A stretch of 64,000 nucleotides of DNA from Natrinema amylolyticum (GCF_020515625.1 NZ_JAIWPJ010000003.1:434001-498000), one strand, 5' to 3'. Numbered from the stretch's first letter, positions 17,623 to 26,764 are shown. Made by a program: numbers and translations. Notes: a model not told the origin generated them from the sequence alone.

Positions 17623-18024
17623 TTACTCGAGACTGATGTCCGAGGACTGTTCGGCGCGGTCGAAGACGACTTCGAGGACGCCGTTGTTGTAGGTCGCGGA
17701 CGCGGTGTGTTCGTTGACGCGGCTCGGCAGGGAGACGCGCTCGTCGTATTGACGGTGCTCGCTTTCGGCGGAGATCGTCAGCGTCTTGCCGTCGCACTCG
17801 AGTTCGATGTTGTCCTTCTCGACGCCGGGGAGGTCGGCGACGACGCGGACCTCCGCGTCGGTCTCGTGGATATCGACGTGGGTGTCCATGCCGAATCCGT
17901 TGTCGACGTTGCTCGAAGAGTCGAAGTTCACGTTCCCGTCCGCACCGTTCATCATCTCGTTCATCATTCGTTCAATCTCGCGGAACAGGTCGTCGAAGGG
18001 TTCGTCGCGGTCGTCTCGGCGCAT
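17623..18024 (-). CDS. Small heat-shock protein, Hsp20/alpha-crystallin family
   Basis: A 133-residue ATP-independent chaperone that holds unfolding proteins. The N-terminal arm is FDDLFREIERMMNEMMNG, the alpha-crystallin domain covers about residues 42-130 (THVDIHETDAEVRVVADLPG, then LTISAES, SLPSRV and YNNGVLEVVF). The usual C-terminal I-x-I/V tail appears as ISLE only. The ATG at 18024 is chosen; the longer reading frame would need a TTG. It lies between the lipoprotein and the GAPDH gene, both on the same strand, with its own spacing. Confidence 0.92.
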   Translation of the reverse strand: MRRDDRDEPFDDLFREIERMMNEMMNGADGNVNFDSSSNVDNGFGMDTHVDIHETDAEVRVVADLPGVEKDNIELECDGKTLTISAESEHRQYDERVSLPSRVNEHTASATYNNGVLEVVFDRAEQSSDISLE

Positions 18025-18176
18025 GGGGGTGTCTAGGGTATCCCGTGGCAAAAACTTTCTGTCGTTGCTATACGATCCGGGACACGTCCTCGACTCGCGT
18101 CGGAATCGTACTATCGCGGATAGGGGTCCTCGAGCGTCGTGAAAACGAACGCTTCGCGGATCGAGCGACTCCGGTC

Positions 18177-19190
18177 CTAGAGCCCGATACCGAGCGTCTC
18201 GTCGGTCGTCGCGATGCTCTCCGCGGCGTCGGCAGCGCCGGTCACGGCGCGGATGGCGTCGACGTTTTCCGGCACGACGTCGCTCTCCTGGTGGATGCCC
18301 TGGAAGCAGTAGAAGTCCCGTCCCTCGGTCGAGATGGATTCCTCCCAGATGCAGTTCTCCCAGATGTCGCCGCGCGGTCGACCGGCGTCCAGCGCGTACT
18401 CCTTGAGTTTCCCGCTGCCGTCGATGTCCATCCGCTCGGGGATCAGGAACAGGCGCGACTCGTCGGCGAACAGGTCGCGGACCTCGGCGGCGTCGACCTC
18501 CTCCTCCAAGGTGACGTTCAGGCTGTGCATGTGCATCAGCGTCGCGGGCACCTTCATCCCGAGCGTGTCGATGTCCAGATCGGGGAAGATGGTCTCCACG
18601 TCGGGGCCGTGGTGGGACGGAATCGTCACCGGGTTCGGGAGGATGTCGTTGATCGGCCCGCGGTCGGCTTGTCCGGGGTCGCCGCCGCGGCGAACGAGCG
18701 TCGCGCGGACCTTCTCGACGCCGTAGGCCTCTCGGAGCGGCGCGATCACTCGAGAGAGCCCGGTCGTGTTACAGGAGACGACGCGCACGTGGTCGGCGTC
18801 GACGGCCTCCTCGAAGTTCGAGCGCGCGTTGAAGCTCGTGTCGACGAGGTCGGCGTCTTCCCCGCCCTGGTAGAGCGCCGGCGTGTCGTACTCCTCGTAG
18901 AGTTCCTTGTTCTGAGCCCCGATGCCCGACGGCGTGGCGTCGACGACGACGTCGGCCTCGGCCACGAGATCCTCGACCGGTCCCGCGATCTCGAGGCCTG
19001 CCTCGGCGAACAGCTCCTCGCGCTCCTCGACGGCGGCGTAGAGCGGGAATCCCTTGTCGATAGCCGTCTCGGCCTCGAAGTTCGGCCGCGTCTTGGCGAC
19101 ACCCAGTACTTCCATGTCGGGCTGTTGCCGGACCGCGTCCGCGACGCGCTTGCCGATCGTGCCGTAGCCGTTGATAGCGACCTGTTGCAT
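18177..19190 (-). CDS. gapB: Type II (archaeal) glyceraldehyde-3-phosphate dehydrogenase
   Basis: A 337-residue archaeal phosphorylating GAPDH, interconverting glyceraldehyde 3-phosphate and 1,3-bisphosphoglycerate, used mainly in gluconeogenesis in haloarchaea that have two types. The NAD(P)-binding start is [16 protein letters not shown], the catalytic Cys is C140 in [10 protein letters not shown], and the archaeal landmarks [13 protein letters not shown] and [13 protein letters not shown] are present. The length is exact for the family. The gene is single; the M29 aminopeptidase gene is divergent upstream. Confidence 0.95.
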   Translation of the reverse strand: MQQVAINGYGTIGKRVADAVRQQPDMEVLGVAKTRPNFEAETAIDKGFPLYAAVEEREELFAEAGLEIAGPVEDLVAEADVVVDATPSGIGAQNKELYEEYDTPALYQGGEDADLVDTSFNARSNFEEAVDADHVRVVSCNTTGLSRVIAPLREAYGVEKVRATLVRRGGDPGQADRGPINDILPNPVTIPSHHGPDVETIFPDLDIDTLGMKVPATLMHMHSLNVTLEEEVDAAEVRDLFADESRLFLIPERMDIDGSGKLKEYALDAGRPRGDIWENCIWEESISTEGRDFYCFQGIHQESDVVPENVDAIRAVTGAADAAESIATTDETLGIGL

Positions 19191-19351
19191 ATGCTCGGGA
19201 GTGGACCACCGAGCGGGATAATCGTTTCGAGCCCTCTCAGCCGACGTTTACTCGGTTCAGAGTTCTCGATCGCTCTCGGGACCGAAACCGGCCGAGAACC
19301 CGACCGGGACCGAGGGGAAGACATATCGGCCCGCTCGCCGCACACGCACGT

Positions 19352-20308
19352 ATGACAGCACTTCGAGCCGCGGCGGAGACGGCGGTCCGCCAGTGTCTGG
19401 GTCTCGAGTCGGGGGAGTCGTGTGCGGTCGTCACCGACGACGAGCGCGAACCGATCGGGGAGGCGATCTACGAGGTAGCGAGCGAGGTCACCGATGACGC
19501 CGTGATCGTCCGGTATCCGCCGGGCGAGACCCACGGCAGCGAGCCGCCGGCACCGGTCGCGGCGGCGATGGCCGGGGCCGACGTGGTGCTCGCGCCGACG
19601 ACCAAGAGTCTGAGCCACACGCGGGCCCGAACCGAGGCCAACGAGGCCGGCGCGCGAGTCGCGACGCTCCCGGGGATCACCGAGGACGTCTTCACGACCG
19701 GGCTGGCGGCCGACTACGAGTCGATCGCGGCCCACTGTGAGGCCGTCCGCGAGCAGGTCGACGGGGCCGACGAGATCCGCGTGACGACCGACGCCGGGAC
19801 CGACATCGCGTTCGGCGTCGGCGACCGCGAGTGGCTCTCCGATACCGGCATCGTCCACGAACCCGGCCAGATGTCGAACCTGCCGGCCGGTGAGGTCTTC
19901 ATCAGCCCCGAAACCGCCGACGGCACCTTCGTCGTCGACGGGACGATGCGCCCCCACGGGCTGCTCGCAGATGGCCACCGGCTGACGTTCGAGGTCGAGG
20001 ACGGCCTCGTCACGCAGATCTCTGACGACGAGATCCGCGCGACGGTTGAGGACGCGGCCGAAGACGTCGGCGACGCCGCGTACAACCTCGCGGAGCTCGG
20101 AATCGGCACGAACGTGGCCGTCACCGAACTCGTCGGCTCGGTCCTCCTCGACGAGAAGGCAGGGGGAACCGTCCATATCGCGATCGGCGACAACGCGGGC
20201 ATCGGCGGCGAGACGGAAGCACCGATCCACCTCGACGGCATCCTTCGTGAGCCGACGGTCTTCGCCGACGGCGATCCCATCGAGCTTCCGACGGCGGACG
20301 ACGCGTGA
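19352..20308 (+). CDS. M29-family (thermophilic-type) aminopeptidase-like protein
   Basis: A 318-residue protein related to the AmpS/PepS (M29) metallopeptidases and to leucyl aminopeptidases of archaea. Candidate metal ligands are Glu in NLPAGEVFISPE, His in the MRPHGLL region, Glu in AELGIGTN and His/Asp in VHIAIGDNAGIGG. It is shorter than bacterial M29 enzymes (about 410 residues), as usual for the haloarchaeal branch. Members remove N-terminal residues from peptides, although related proteins act on other ring amides, so the substrate is uncertain. Confidence 0.82.
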   Translation: MTALRAAAETAVRQCLGLESGESCAVVTDDEREPIGEAIYEVASEVTDDAVIVRYPPGETHGSEPPAPVAAAMAGADVVLAPTTKSLSHTRARTEANEAGARVATLPGITEDVFTTGLAADYESIAAHCEAVREQVDGADEIRVTTDAGTDIAFGVGDREWLSDTGIVHEPGQMSNLPAGEVFISPETADGTFVVDGTMRPHGLLADGHRLTFEVEDGLVTQISDDEIRATVEDAAEDVGDAAYNLAELGIGTNVAVTELVGSVLLDEKAGGTVHIAIGDNAGIGGETEAPIHLDGILREPTVFADGDPIELPTADDA

Positions 20309-20437
20309 TCGCTCGGCGGGCGTTCCGACCGCTCGACCACCGCTCGAGCGAAATTCGATCGTCAGTCTCGAGTTAAATCTTCGGCAGTCATGTGAGAACC
20401 TAGTGGTTTGAAGTGCTACTAGCGTGAGTTCCGACCG

Positions 20438-21019
20438 ATGAGCGATACTCGGGGATACGACATTCGGGGGATAGAGCTCACTGACGACCGCTACACGGTC
20501 GAACAGGGATTCATTCGGAACAAGTACAAGGCGCTCGACGCCGATGGGAACGTCGTTCTGCGGGGGAAACAGAAGATGCTGAAGATGAAAGAGGAGTTCC
20601 CCTTCGTCGACGACGACGACAACGAGGTGTTCACCGTGAAGGCCGGCGGGATCATCGACGTCGCAGGGAACTACGTGCTCTCGGACGCCCAGACCGGAGA
20701 GGACATCATCATTCTGGACAACGACTACTCCCTGCTACAGGACACGTGGAAGATCCGCGACGCGACGACCGAAGCGAAGTTGGCCGAGATCAACTCCCGC
20801 GGTGCGATGGTGACGCTGGCCCGGAACGTTATCCCGTTCGGCGGCTGGATCCCGCACAAGTACGAGATCACTGATCAGGAGGGCGCTCACGTCGGCTCTA
20901 TCGACGGGCAGTTCTCGCTGCGCGATCGCTACGAGATCACGATCGACGACGCCAGCAACGTCCCGAAAGAGCCCATCGTCGCCGCGGCGATGGTCATCGA
21001 CGCGATCCAGGGCAACTAG
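20438..21019 (+). CDS. LURP-one-related / Tubby-C-like (scramblase-fold) protein
   Basis: A 193-residue protein with the LOR fold, a 12-stranded barrel around a helix. Typical segments are YKALDADGNVVLRGKQKML, repeated beta-hairpins with D-G turns, and a C-terminal hydrophobic helix APIVAAAMVIDAIQ-like (here PIVAAAMVIDAI). Function in archaea is unknown; related eukaryotic proteins bind membranes. A TATA-like GAGTTAAATC lies about 65-70 nt upstream, so the transcript may have a leader. Confidence 0.82.
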   Translation: MSDTRGYDIRGIELTDDRYTVEQGFIRNKYKALDADGNVVLRGKQKMLKMKEEFPFVDDDDNEVFTVKAGGIIDVAGNYVLSDAQTGEDIIILDNDYSLLQDTWKIRDATTEAKLAEINSRGAMVTLARNVIPFGGWIPHKYEITDQEGAHVGSIDGQFSLRDRYEITIDDASNVPKEPIVAAAMVIDAIQGN

Positions 21020-21087
21020 TCGGACGGAGTGCGAACACCGACGACGGGTTCAATCGGCTTTTAGGTGCGTAGCCGCTATAGTGGGCT

Positions 21088-21741
21088 ATGAGCGATATCC
21101 CGGAGCGCGTTCCGACGGTCTGTCCGTCGTGCTCGCCGGACCTCGAGACGGTCCACGAAGTACTGACGGAAGGCGGCGGTACCCTCACCGTTCGGTGTAG
21201 CGAGTGTAGTCACGTCCACAAGGTCCAACCCGAAAGCAAGCCAGAGGTCACGCTCGACGTGGTCGTCTCTCAGGGCGGCGAATCCTTCACGGCGAACGTC
21301 ACCACGGCCGAAGACGAGACCGTCGAAGTCGGTGACGAGTTCATCCTCGAGACCGAGGAAGTGCTCTCGACGGTCCGCGTGACGAGCGTCGAACTCGACG
21401 GCCAGAAGCGGGTCGATGAGTCCACCGCCGACGAGATCGAGACCGTCTGGACCCGCGAGGTCGATAACGTCGGCGTCAACGTCACCGTCCACCCGCAGGA
21501 CGGCTCGAGAGACGACAGCCGGAGTATCACGGTTCACGTTCCCGGCGACTACGAGTTCGAGGTCGGCGCGGTCGAATCCTTCGGCGACGACGAGTTCGAG
21601 ATCGACGCCTTCGTCGTCCGCAAGGACGCCGACGGCTATCGGCGCGATCGCTTCGAGGAAGGGGGCGATACTGCCTTCGCGAAGGACATCAAACGAGTCT
21701 ACGCCTACGACGAGCAGAGCAGCGCCTGGTCGGCCTGGTAA
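21088..21741 (+). CDS. HVO_0476-type zinc-finger protein
   Basis: A 217-residue haloarchaeal protein with an N-terminal zinc ribbon (VCPSCSPDL...VRCSECSHVH; Cys pairs near residues 12/15 and 36/39) and an acidic beta-rich remainder (about 50-217) that may be an OB or S1-like fold. I recognise it as the conserved HVO_0476 family of unknown function. It is followed 97 bp downstream by the isoaspartyl methyltransferase gene in the same direction, a common neighbour. Confidence 0.85.
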   Translation: MSDIPERVPTVCPSCSPDLETVHEVLTEGGGTLTVRCSECSHVHKVQPESKPEVTLDVVVSQGGESFTANVTTAEDETVEVGDEFILETEEVLSTVRVTSVELDGQKRVDESTADEIETVWTREVDNVGVNVTVHPQDGSRDDSRSITVHVPGDYEFEVGAVESFGDDEFEIDAFVVRKDADGYRRDRFEEGGDTAFAKDIKRVYAYDEQSSAWSAW

Positions 21742-21837
21742 TCGGTCCGCGAGCCCGGGCGTCGATGCGAACTCCCGAACCCCGGTACTCGCCACCCGAC
21801 CCCCTACTGTTCTCGAGCGCGTATTCCTCCCCAAGCC

Positions 21838-22467
21838 ATGTCCGATAGCTACGAGGCTTCGCGCCAACGCATGGTCGAGACGGTCGCGCCGCGCGTCGAC
21901 GACGACCGCGTCCTCGAGGCCCTCGAGGCGGTCCCGCGCCACGAGTTCGTCCCGCCGGATCGCCGGGACAGCGCCTACGCCGACCGACCCCTGCCGATCG
22001 GCGACGGACAGACGATCAGCGCGCCGCACATGGTCGCGGTCATGGCCGATCTGCTCGCGGTCGGCCCCGGCGACGACGTCCTCGAGATCGGGACCGGCTG
22101 TGGCTACCACGCCGCCGTCACGGCCGAACTGGTCGGTGACGAGGGCGTTTACACCGTCGAGTACAGCGAGGAGCTGGCCGACCGGGCGCGCGATCGACTC
22201 GCGGCACTGGGCTACGACGACGTTTCGGTCCGCGTCGGCGACGGCCGCGAGGGATGGGCCGAGCACGCGCCGTATGACGCCGCATACTTCACTTGCGCGG
22301 CGTCCTCGTTTCCCGACCCCGTCGTCGAACAGGTCCGGACCGGCGGCCAGTTGCTCGCACCGATCGGTACCGGCCGCCAGACGCTCGTCGATGCGACGAA
22401 ACGGCCGGACGGCTCGCTCGAGCGGACCGAACGCGGCGGCGTTCGATTCGTCCGGATGCGGGGGTAG
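21838..22467 (+). CDS. pcm: Protein-L-isoaspartate O-methyltransferase
   Basis: A 209-residue SAM-dependent methyltransferase that starts repair of isoaspartyl residues in aged proteins. The family pre-motif with GDGQTISAPHMVAVM near residues 57-71 and motif I VLEIGTGCGYHAAV near 81-94 are intact, as is VRVGDGREGW. The length is standard. It is immediately followed (54 bp) by a paralogue in the same direction; the two form a likely operon with the zinc-finger gene upstream. Confidence 0.95.
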   Translation: MSDSYEASRQRMVETVAPRVDDDRVLEALEAVPRHEFVPPDRRDSAYADRPLPIGDGQTISAPHMVAVMADLLAVGPGDDVLEIGTGCGYHAAVTAELVGDEGVYTVEYSEELADRARDRLAALGYDDVSVRVGDGREGWAEHAPYDAAYFTCAASSFPDPVVEQVRTGGQLLAPIGTGRQTLVDATKRPDGSLERTERGGVRFVRMRG

Positions 22468-22521
22468 CCGAGCGGACCGCGCAAGCGCGCCATTGATTAC
22501 GACCGCCGCGATAGCTGGCGT

Positions 22522-23292
22522 ATGGAACCCGCGGTACTGCGTGAGGATATGGTCGACGGCCTCGAGACCCCGCCAAGGGACGTTCTCGCGGACGAGGACG
22601 TCGCCGTCGCGATGCGCGACGTTCCTCGCCACGCGTTCGTCGGCGACGAGCGGACGGCCTACGCCGACCGCGAACACGAGGCGCTCGGCACCCGCGTCCT
22701 CGCACCGAGCACCGTCGCTCGCTTGCTCCAGGCGCTGGCCCTCGAAGACGACGAGACCGTGCTGATCGTCGGCGTCGGCGTCGGCTACACGGCGGCCGTC
22801 GCGGCCGAACTGGTCGGCGAGACGAACGTCCACGCAATCGACATCTCTCGACCGCTGGTCGTCGAAGCCCGAGAGAACCTCGCCGACGCGGGCTACGACG
22901 GCGTCCTCGTCGACCGCCGCGACGGTGCGAACGGCCTCCCCGAGTACGCCCCCTTCGATCGCATCCTGCTCGAGGCCGCGGCCGTCGATCCGCCTCGCGC
23001 GTTACTCGAGCAGTTGACCGCCGAGGGACGACTGGTCTTCCCGCGCGGCACGCACGAACAGCGACTCGAGGCCGTCTCGGCCGACGGCGACGTCGATCGG
23101 CTCGACCCCGTCGCGTTCGATCCGTTACTGGTCGAGGGCGAACAGTCGGGGGCCGTCGAGCGAAACCGAACGACCCGCGAGGACCGCGAGCGAGCGCAGC
23201 GACGCGCCGAATCCCGGCGCGGCTGGGAGCAGGACTGGATCGAGTGGGAGGAGACGATCGACCAGCAGTCTCGACGGACCCGATCGCGGTAG
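22522..23292 (+). CDS. Divergent isoaspartate-methyltransferase paralogue with C-terminal extension
   Basis: A 256-residue paralogue of the preceding enzyme. The SAM motif is recognisable as VLIVGVGVGYTAAVAAEL, but the family's GxGQTIS substrate loop is replaced by LGTRVLAPSTVARLL and the motif-I Gly-Thr-Gly-Cys becomes Gly-Val-Gly-Val. After the methyltransferase fold there is an extra tail of about 45 residues, Arg/Glu/Trp-rich (REDRERAQRRAESRRGWEQD), likely helical. It may methylate another target or have a regulatory role; activity on isoaspartate is doubtful. Confidence 0.8.
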   Translation: MEPAVLREDMVDGLETPPRDVLADEDVAVAMRDVPRHAFVGDERTAYADREHEALGTRVLAPSTVARLLQALALEDDETVLIVGVGVGYTAAVAAELVGETNVHAIDISRPLVVEARENLADAGYDGVLVDRRDGANGLPEYAPFDRILLEAAAVDPPRALLEQLTAEGRLVFPRGTHEQRLEAVSADGDVDRLDPVAFDPLLVEGEQSGAVERNRTTREDRERAQRRAESRRGWEQDWIEWEETIDQQSRRTRSR

Positions 23293-23888
23293 CGTCTCCG
23301 AGCGGACGGCTACTGATCGACTGGCGCGTTCTCAGTGTCCGACTGTTGTGGCTCCTGGCTCTCGAAACGAGGAGATGCCTCTCGGCGATAGTGATACGAA
23401 AGGGGTTGGGAAATGGGGGGTGGGGGTGGCGACAGTCTGTCTTAGATCGCCACTTACGGGTACACACTGCCGGGGGTTAAATATGACTTCTAATCAGTAA
23501 GTATGTCTAAACTGAAGGTACTAATCAATTAGTGCTGTTTGATCGAATTCGCTCTGTAAACATCGGTCTGCTATTCGTGATGGTAGTGAGATCGATAGAC
23601 GATACGTTTCGGTCGATTGGTCGGGACCTACGTAATCCGGTCTCGAGAGATATCGAGACGGTTCTTCGAGTGAGTATCATCGGCAGACGCGGCCCTCCTA
23701 TCGCTTCGTCTCTGGAGTACTCGTCGAATAGAACGGCGAAACGCTGTCGCTAGCGGGATGGTTCGCGGAAAGGGGTGGGGGGATTGGGGGTGGCGACAGT
23801 CGGTCTCGGATCGCCATCTCTCGATACGGACCGGTACTAAGTAAGTATACTTTCTAATCTGTTGTATTGTATCCTATAATAACACTAA
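23293..23888. other. 596-bp gap between convergent genes carrying two repeat modules
   Basis: No convincing gene. The region is AT-richer than the surroundings and holds two similar modules (23398-23535 and 23767-23897) described separately. A 73-codon open frame at 23532-23753 has no promoter-spaced start and no recognisable domain. The gap lies between the 3' ends of the methyltransferase paralogue and the large regulator. Confidence 0.6.
23398..23535 (+). repeat. G-run plus hairpin module, copy A
   Basis: Order on the plus strand: GAAAGGGGTTGGG...GGGGGG...GGGGG (23398-23426), a stem TGGCGA/TCGCCA (23427-23432 and 23447-23452) around the 14-nt loop CAGTCTGTCTTAGA, about 40 nt, then GTAAGTAT and the palindrome ACTAAT-CA-ATTAGT (23520-23533). 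The G-runs could form a quadruplex. Copy B has the same order. Confidence 0.7.
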
Positions 23889-23897
23889 TTAACTAGA
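23767..23897 (+). repeat. G-run plus hairpin module, copy B
   Basis: Order: GGAAAGGGGTGGGGGGATTGGGGG (split across 23767-23790), stem TGGCGA/TCGCCA (23791-23796 and 23811-23816) with loop CAGTCGGTCTCGGA, then GTAAGTAT and ACTAATTAACTAG. The loop shares CAGTC-GTCT--GA with copy A. The right edge overlaps the stop codon of the downstream convergent regulator gene, so on the minus strand it is that gene's 3' flank. Confidence 0.7.
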
Positions 23898-26012
23898 ATA
23901 GCCGTCGAATGCTACCGTGACGAGTTTCCGTTCGGCCGCCCGGAGGTGATAGTGATACGTCGGCGGCGACACGCCGAGCGCGTCCGCGAGGTCCTCGCCC
24001 GTGCTCTCGCGGGGCCATTCGAAGAAGCCGCTGTAGTGTGCCGCCTGTAACGCCTCGAACTGCTTGTCGGTGAGTCGCTCCGCGAGGTAAGTATCGAGCT
24101 GTCGCGCCGACCGTGTGTGCGTCGTCTCCCGCTTGGCCACCAGTTCCGTCTCGGGATACTTCTCTCCGATCGCCTCGACCAGCGACCGCGTCTCGACGCT
24201 CTGTGGCACCTCGAGGACGAGCGTCGAGGTCCCGTCCTCGGCCGTTGCCATCCGCACCTGTACGTCGAAGGTCCGCAGCACGTCGAGAAACGGCGTCGAC
24301 GCCACCGTCAGTTCGAACAGCCTCTCCTCGTCGCCCTCGGACACCACCGAGAGCGTCTCGATCGATGCCCACTCCGCCTCGAGATCGGTGAGCGACGCCG
24401 TCGCCGGCGCGCTGACGAACAGGACGATTCCGTCTTCGCCGCGATCGATGACACCCTCCAGTGTTATCGATCCCCCGTCCCTGACCTGTGCCGAGAGCCG
24501 ATTGAGCAGCAGCCGCGAGTCCCCAATGGCGAGTTCGAGTTCGAGCCGGCTATCGGTCACCATCGCCCGAGTCCGCTCGACCGACCGAATCGCGTGCCCG
24601 ATCGTTTCCCCGAGTTCGGCCAGCACTTCCCGTTCGCTCTCGCCGACCGAATCGGCCCCCGCGACGTGGACAACTAACACGCCGTACCGACGCTCGTCGG
24701 CGACCAGCGGTACGCCGAGCACCGTCTGATAGCCGTATGTCAGCGCCTCCTTCCGTCGCGATTTCCACGTTTCGTCCTCGAGGACGTCGTGTACCAGTTG
24801 CACCTGCCCGGCCTCGAGGGTATCCCGGACTAGCGTGAGTTCGGGTGCTCGCTCACCGTCGTCGCGGATCGTGTCGATGTAGGCCGCATCGATTCCGGAC
24901 CACGCGGTCGGCGCGGGCGGTTCGTCGTCGTTCGCGCCGATCCAGGCGAAGCGATACCGGTCCGTCTCGGCGAGGCGGTCGCACACCGTTTCCTCGATTT
25001 CCGCGCGCGTCGAGGCCTGCGCGACCGCGTGGTTGATCTCCCGGACGATCTCGTTCGTGTGATTGAGCCGCGTCAGCTCCTCGTTTTGTCGTGTCAGTGT
25101 CCGGTCGTGGTCCCGAAGCAACTGCTCGCGCTCGGCCCGATCCAGCGCGGCCTCAGTGTTGGCTGCCAGAATGTGTAGCAGTTCCACCATCGTCTCGTCG
25201 AACCCGTCGACGCGATCGCACCCGGCGACCAGTACACCGTGAGTACCGAGCGGAACGATCAGTTCGCTCCGGCTCAACGCCTCTCCGGTCTCGACACCAT
25301 CCTCCCGCGTCACGTCCTCGTAGTAGGCGCTTTCCCCCTCCGAAAAGACGTCCCAGACCAATCCCTCGCCCCGCTCGAACGTCGTCTCCGGATCACCCAA
25401 CTCGGGCGATCCTCGCGTCGACGCCGCGTGCTCGAGACCGCCGGCCGTCGGCTCGAACGCGTAGGCCGCGGCGATCGTCACGTCGAGGATCTCGCTCGCC
25501 GTCTCGACCGCTGACCGGTAGATCTCGTCTTTGGTTTCGGCCCGCATCAGGTCCCGCGTCGTCTCGTGTAACGTCGTCAGCGTCCGCTCGTAGCGCCGCT
25601 CGCTCTCCCGAAGCTCCGTCTCCGTGCGGTACTGAGCGACGGCGTTCGTGATCTGATTCGCCAACAGCGCGTACTGCTTCTTGCCCGACTCCTTTTGCAG
25701 ATACTGCGTCACGCCCGCGGCGATCGCCTCGCTGGCGATCTCCTCCGATCCACGCCCCGTAAAGAGAATGAACGGGAGACTGGGATCGTCCTCGCGAACG
25801 CGCTCTAACAACTCGAGTCCGGTCACCTCCGGCATCTCGTAATCGCTGACGATACAATCGACGTCGCGACGCTCGATCACGCTGAGCGCCTCCGCGCCGC
25901 TCGTCGCCGCTTCGGCGACGATCGACTCGCGCTCGCGCTCGAGCATCTCTCCGGCGAGGTCGGCGAAGCCGGGCTCGTTATCGACGATGAGTACGGTGAT
26001 TTGGTTGGTCAT
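23889..26012 (-). CDS. REC-GAF-GAF bacterio-opsin-activator-type transcriptional regulator (HTH_10)
   Basis: A 707-residue one-protein signalling regulator. Domains: response-regulator receiver at about 5-120 with phospho-acceptor D57 in IVSDYEMP and Lys in QKESGK; a GAF domain at about 165-305; a coiled-coil linker (LLRDHDRTLTRQNEELTRL); a second GAF at about 345-490; a BAT-type GAF-HTH-associated domain at about 500-640; and HTH_10 at about 650-702 (LTDKQFEALQAAHYSGFF...YHYHLRAAERKL). It should take a phosphoryl group from an unlinked histidine kinase and also sense a ligand or redox state through the GAF domains. The ATG at 26012 starts MTNQITVLIVDNEPG; the upstream start at 26069 is less likely. 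Confidence 0.92.
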   Translation of the reverse strand: MTNQITVLIVDNEPGFADLAGEMLERERESIVAEAATSGAEALSVIERRDVDCIVSDYEMPEVTGLELLERVREDDPSLPFILFTGRGSEEIASEAIAAGVTQYLQKESGKKQYALLANQITNAVAQYRTETELRESERRYERTLTTLHETTRDLMRAETKDEIYRSAVETASEILDVTIAAAYAFEPTAGGLEHAASTRGSPELGDPETTFERGEGLVWDVFSEGESAYYEDVTREDGVETGEALSRSELIVPLGTHGVLVAGCDRVDGFDETMVELLHILAANTEAALDRAEREQLLRDHDRTLTRQNEELTRLNHTNEIVREINHAVAQASTRAEIEETVCDRLAETDRYRFAWIGANDDEPPAPTAWSGIDAAYIDTIRDDGERAPELTLVRDTLEAGQVQLVHDVLEDETWKSRRKEALTYGYQTVLGVPLVADERRYGVLVVHVAGADSVGESEREVLAELGETIGHAIRSVERTRAMVTDSRLELELAIGDSRLLLNRLSAQVRDGGSITLEGVIDRGEDGIVLFVSAPATASLTDLEAEWASIETLSVVSEGDEERLFELTVASTPFLDVLRTFDVQVRMATAEDGTSTLVLEVPQSVETRSLVEAIGEKYPETELVAKRETTHTRSARQLDTYLAERLTDKQFEALQAAHYSGFFEWPRESTGEDLADALGVSPPTYHYHLRAAERKLVTVAFDGYSS

Positions 26013-26129
26013 TCGTTCCGCTCCCTGTAATCCCGTTTTCCGATACATCGGAGAAGAGATACTAAACAATTAGCATTCGAATTACTCGACACCGAATCAC
26101 CTAGTATCTCTGTCCGCTCGAAATCGCGA

Positions 26130-26621
26130 TCACGGAATCCGCCCGTCGAATTCGTATTCGGCCGCCCAGTTGATCGACGGATGATTGATCTCGGACTCGA
26201 AGCGGAGCTCCATCTTCTGTTCGGTCGCGTCGTCCGTATTGATCCAGTAAAACTGTCCGTTTTCGGGGTAATAGACGAGAAACGCGTCGATCGAGTCGTG
26301 ATACGTATCCTCGTGATAGGCGCCGTTTTTCGTCGTTTGCGAGTGCGTATTGAATCGGAGCGTCTCCGCTTTATTCGACCAGCCGGTTTTACACTGAAGT
26401 CGATAGAGGTCGGTCCCGTCGTCGATGACGAGATCGTATTTGTCGTTGTCGCCGAACGGAACCGAGACGCTGTAGTTGCAGGCGACCAGTTTGGAAATCG
26501 CTCTCGCTTCGGTTTCATCGCCGACCGCTTTCGAGTTACGCATAGCGTACTGCGCCGCCCGCTGGTAGAAAAACGATCGGACGGATCGGTGGTGGTCAGT
26601 AGATCCCACTGCGATACTCAT
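26130..26621 (-). CDS. PD-(D/E)XK endonuclease (homing-endonuclease-like)
   Basis: A small nuclease-fold protein, 163 residues from the ATG at 26621 or 137 from the ATG at 26543. The shorter form starts MRNSKAVGDETEARAISKL, which matches the usual start of the family linked to group I intron nucleases; the longer N-terminus is polar/aromatic and unlike it. Catalytic pattern: Glu in GDETEA, Asp in KYDLVIDD, and Q-x-K in RLQCKTG (Gln replacing the usual Glu). Composition is more AT-rich than the neighbours. It lies 28 bp downstream of a duplicated tRNA-Asp gene, and its upstream ATG is inside the duplicated segment. Target unknown. Confidence 0.75.
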   Translation of the reverse strand: MSIAVGSTDHHRSVRSFFYQRAAQYAMRNSKAVGDETEARAISKLVACNYSVSVPFGDNDKYDLVIDDGTDLYRLQCKTGWSNKAETLRFNTHSQTTKNGAYHEDTYHDSIDAFLVYYPENGQFYWINTDDATEQKMELRFESEINHPSINWAAEYEFDGRIP

Positions 26622-26764
26622 CGCTCACGAATCAGCGTCAATAGAAAGCGCCCGAGGCGGGATTTGAACCCGCGTCACAACCGTGACAGGGTTGTATGAT
26701 GGGCCACTACACCACCCGGGCTCCCTGCAACTCTTCATTTCCCGGTGATGGTATTAAGGGTTTT
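26614..26764. repeat. Tandem duplication unit 1 (tRNA-Asp with flanks)
   Basis: About 151 bp nearly identical to 26935-27085 (offset 321 bp). It covers the whole tRNA-Asp gene, about 43 bp of promoter side and about 35 bp of 3' side. Only three or four differences are seen, all in the flanks. Confidence 0.9.
26649..26721 (-). tRNA. tRNA-Asp (GTC), copy 1
   Basis: A 73-nt tRNA on the minus strand. The acceptor stem GCCCGGG pairs with CTCGGGC (one G-U), the anticodon stem-loop is CAACC-CTGTCAC-GGTTG with anticodon GTC, the T arm contains GGTTCAAAT, and the discriminator is G73 as expected for tRNA-Asp. CCA is not encoded. No intron. A TATA-like CTTAATACC lies about 35-40 nt upstream and a T-rich CTTTTCTATT-like run (GCTTTCTATTG) follows the 3' end. 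Confidence 0.97.

Noticed and set aside
23532-23753. 73-codon open frame in the gap before the REC-GAF-GAF gene
   Set aside because: No promoter-spaced start, no domain, and composition like the surrounding non-coding DNA.
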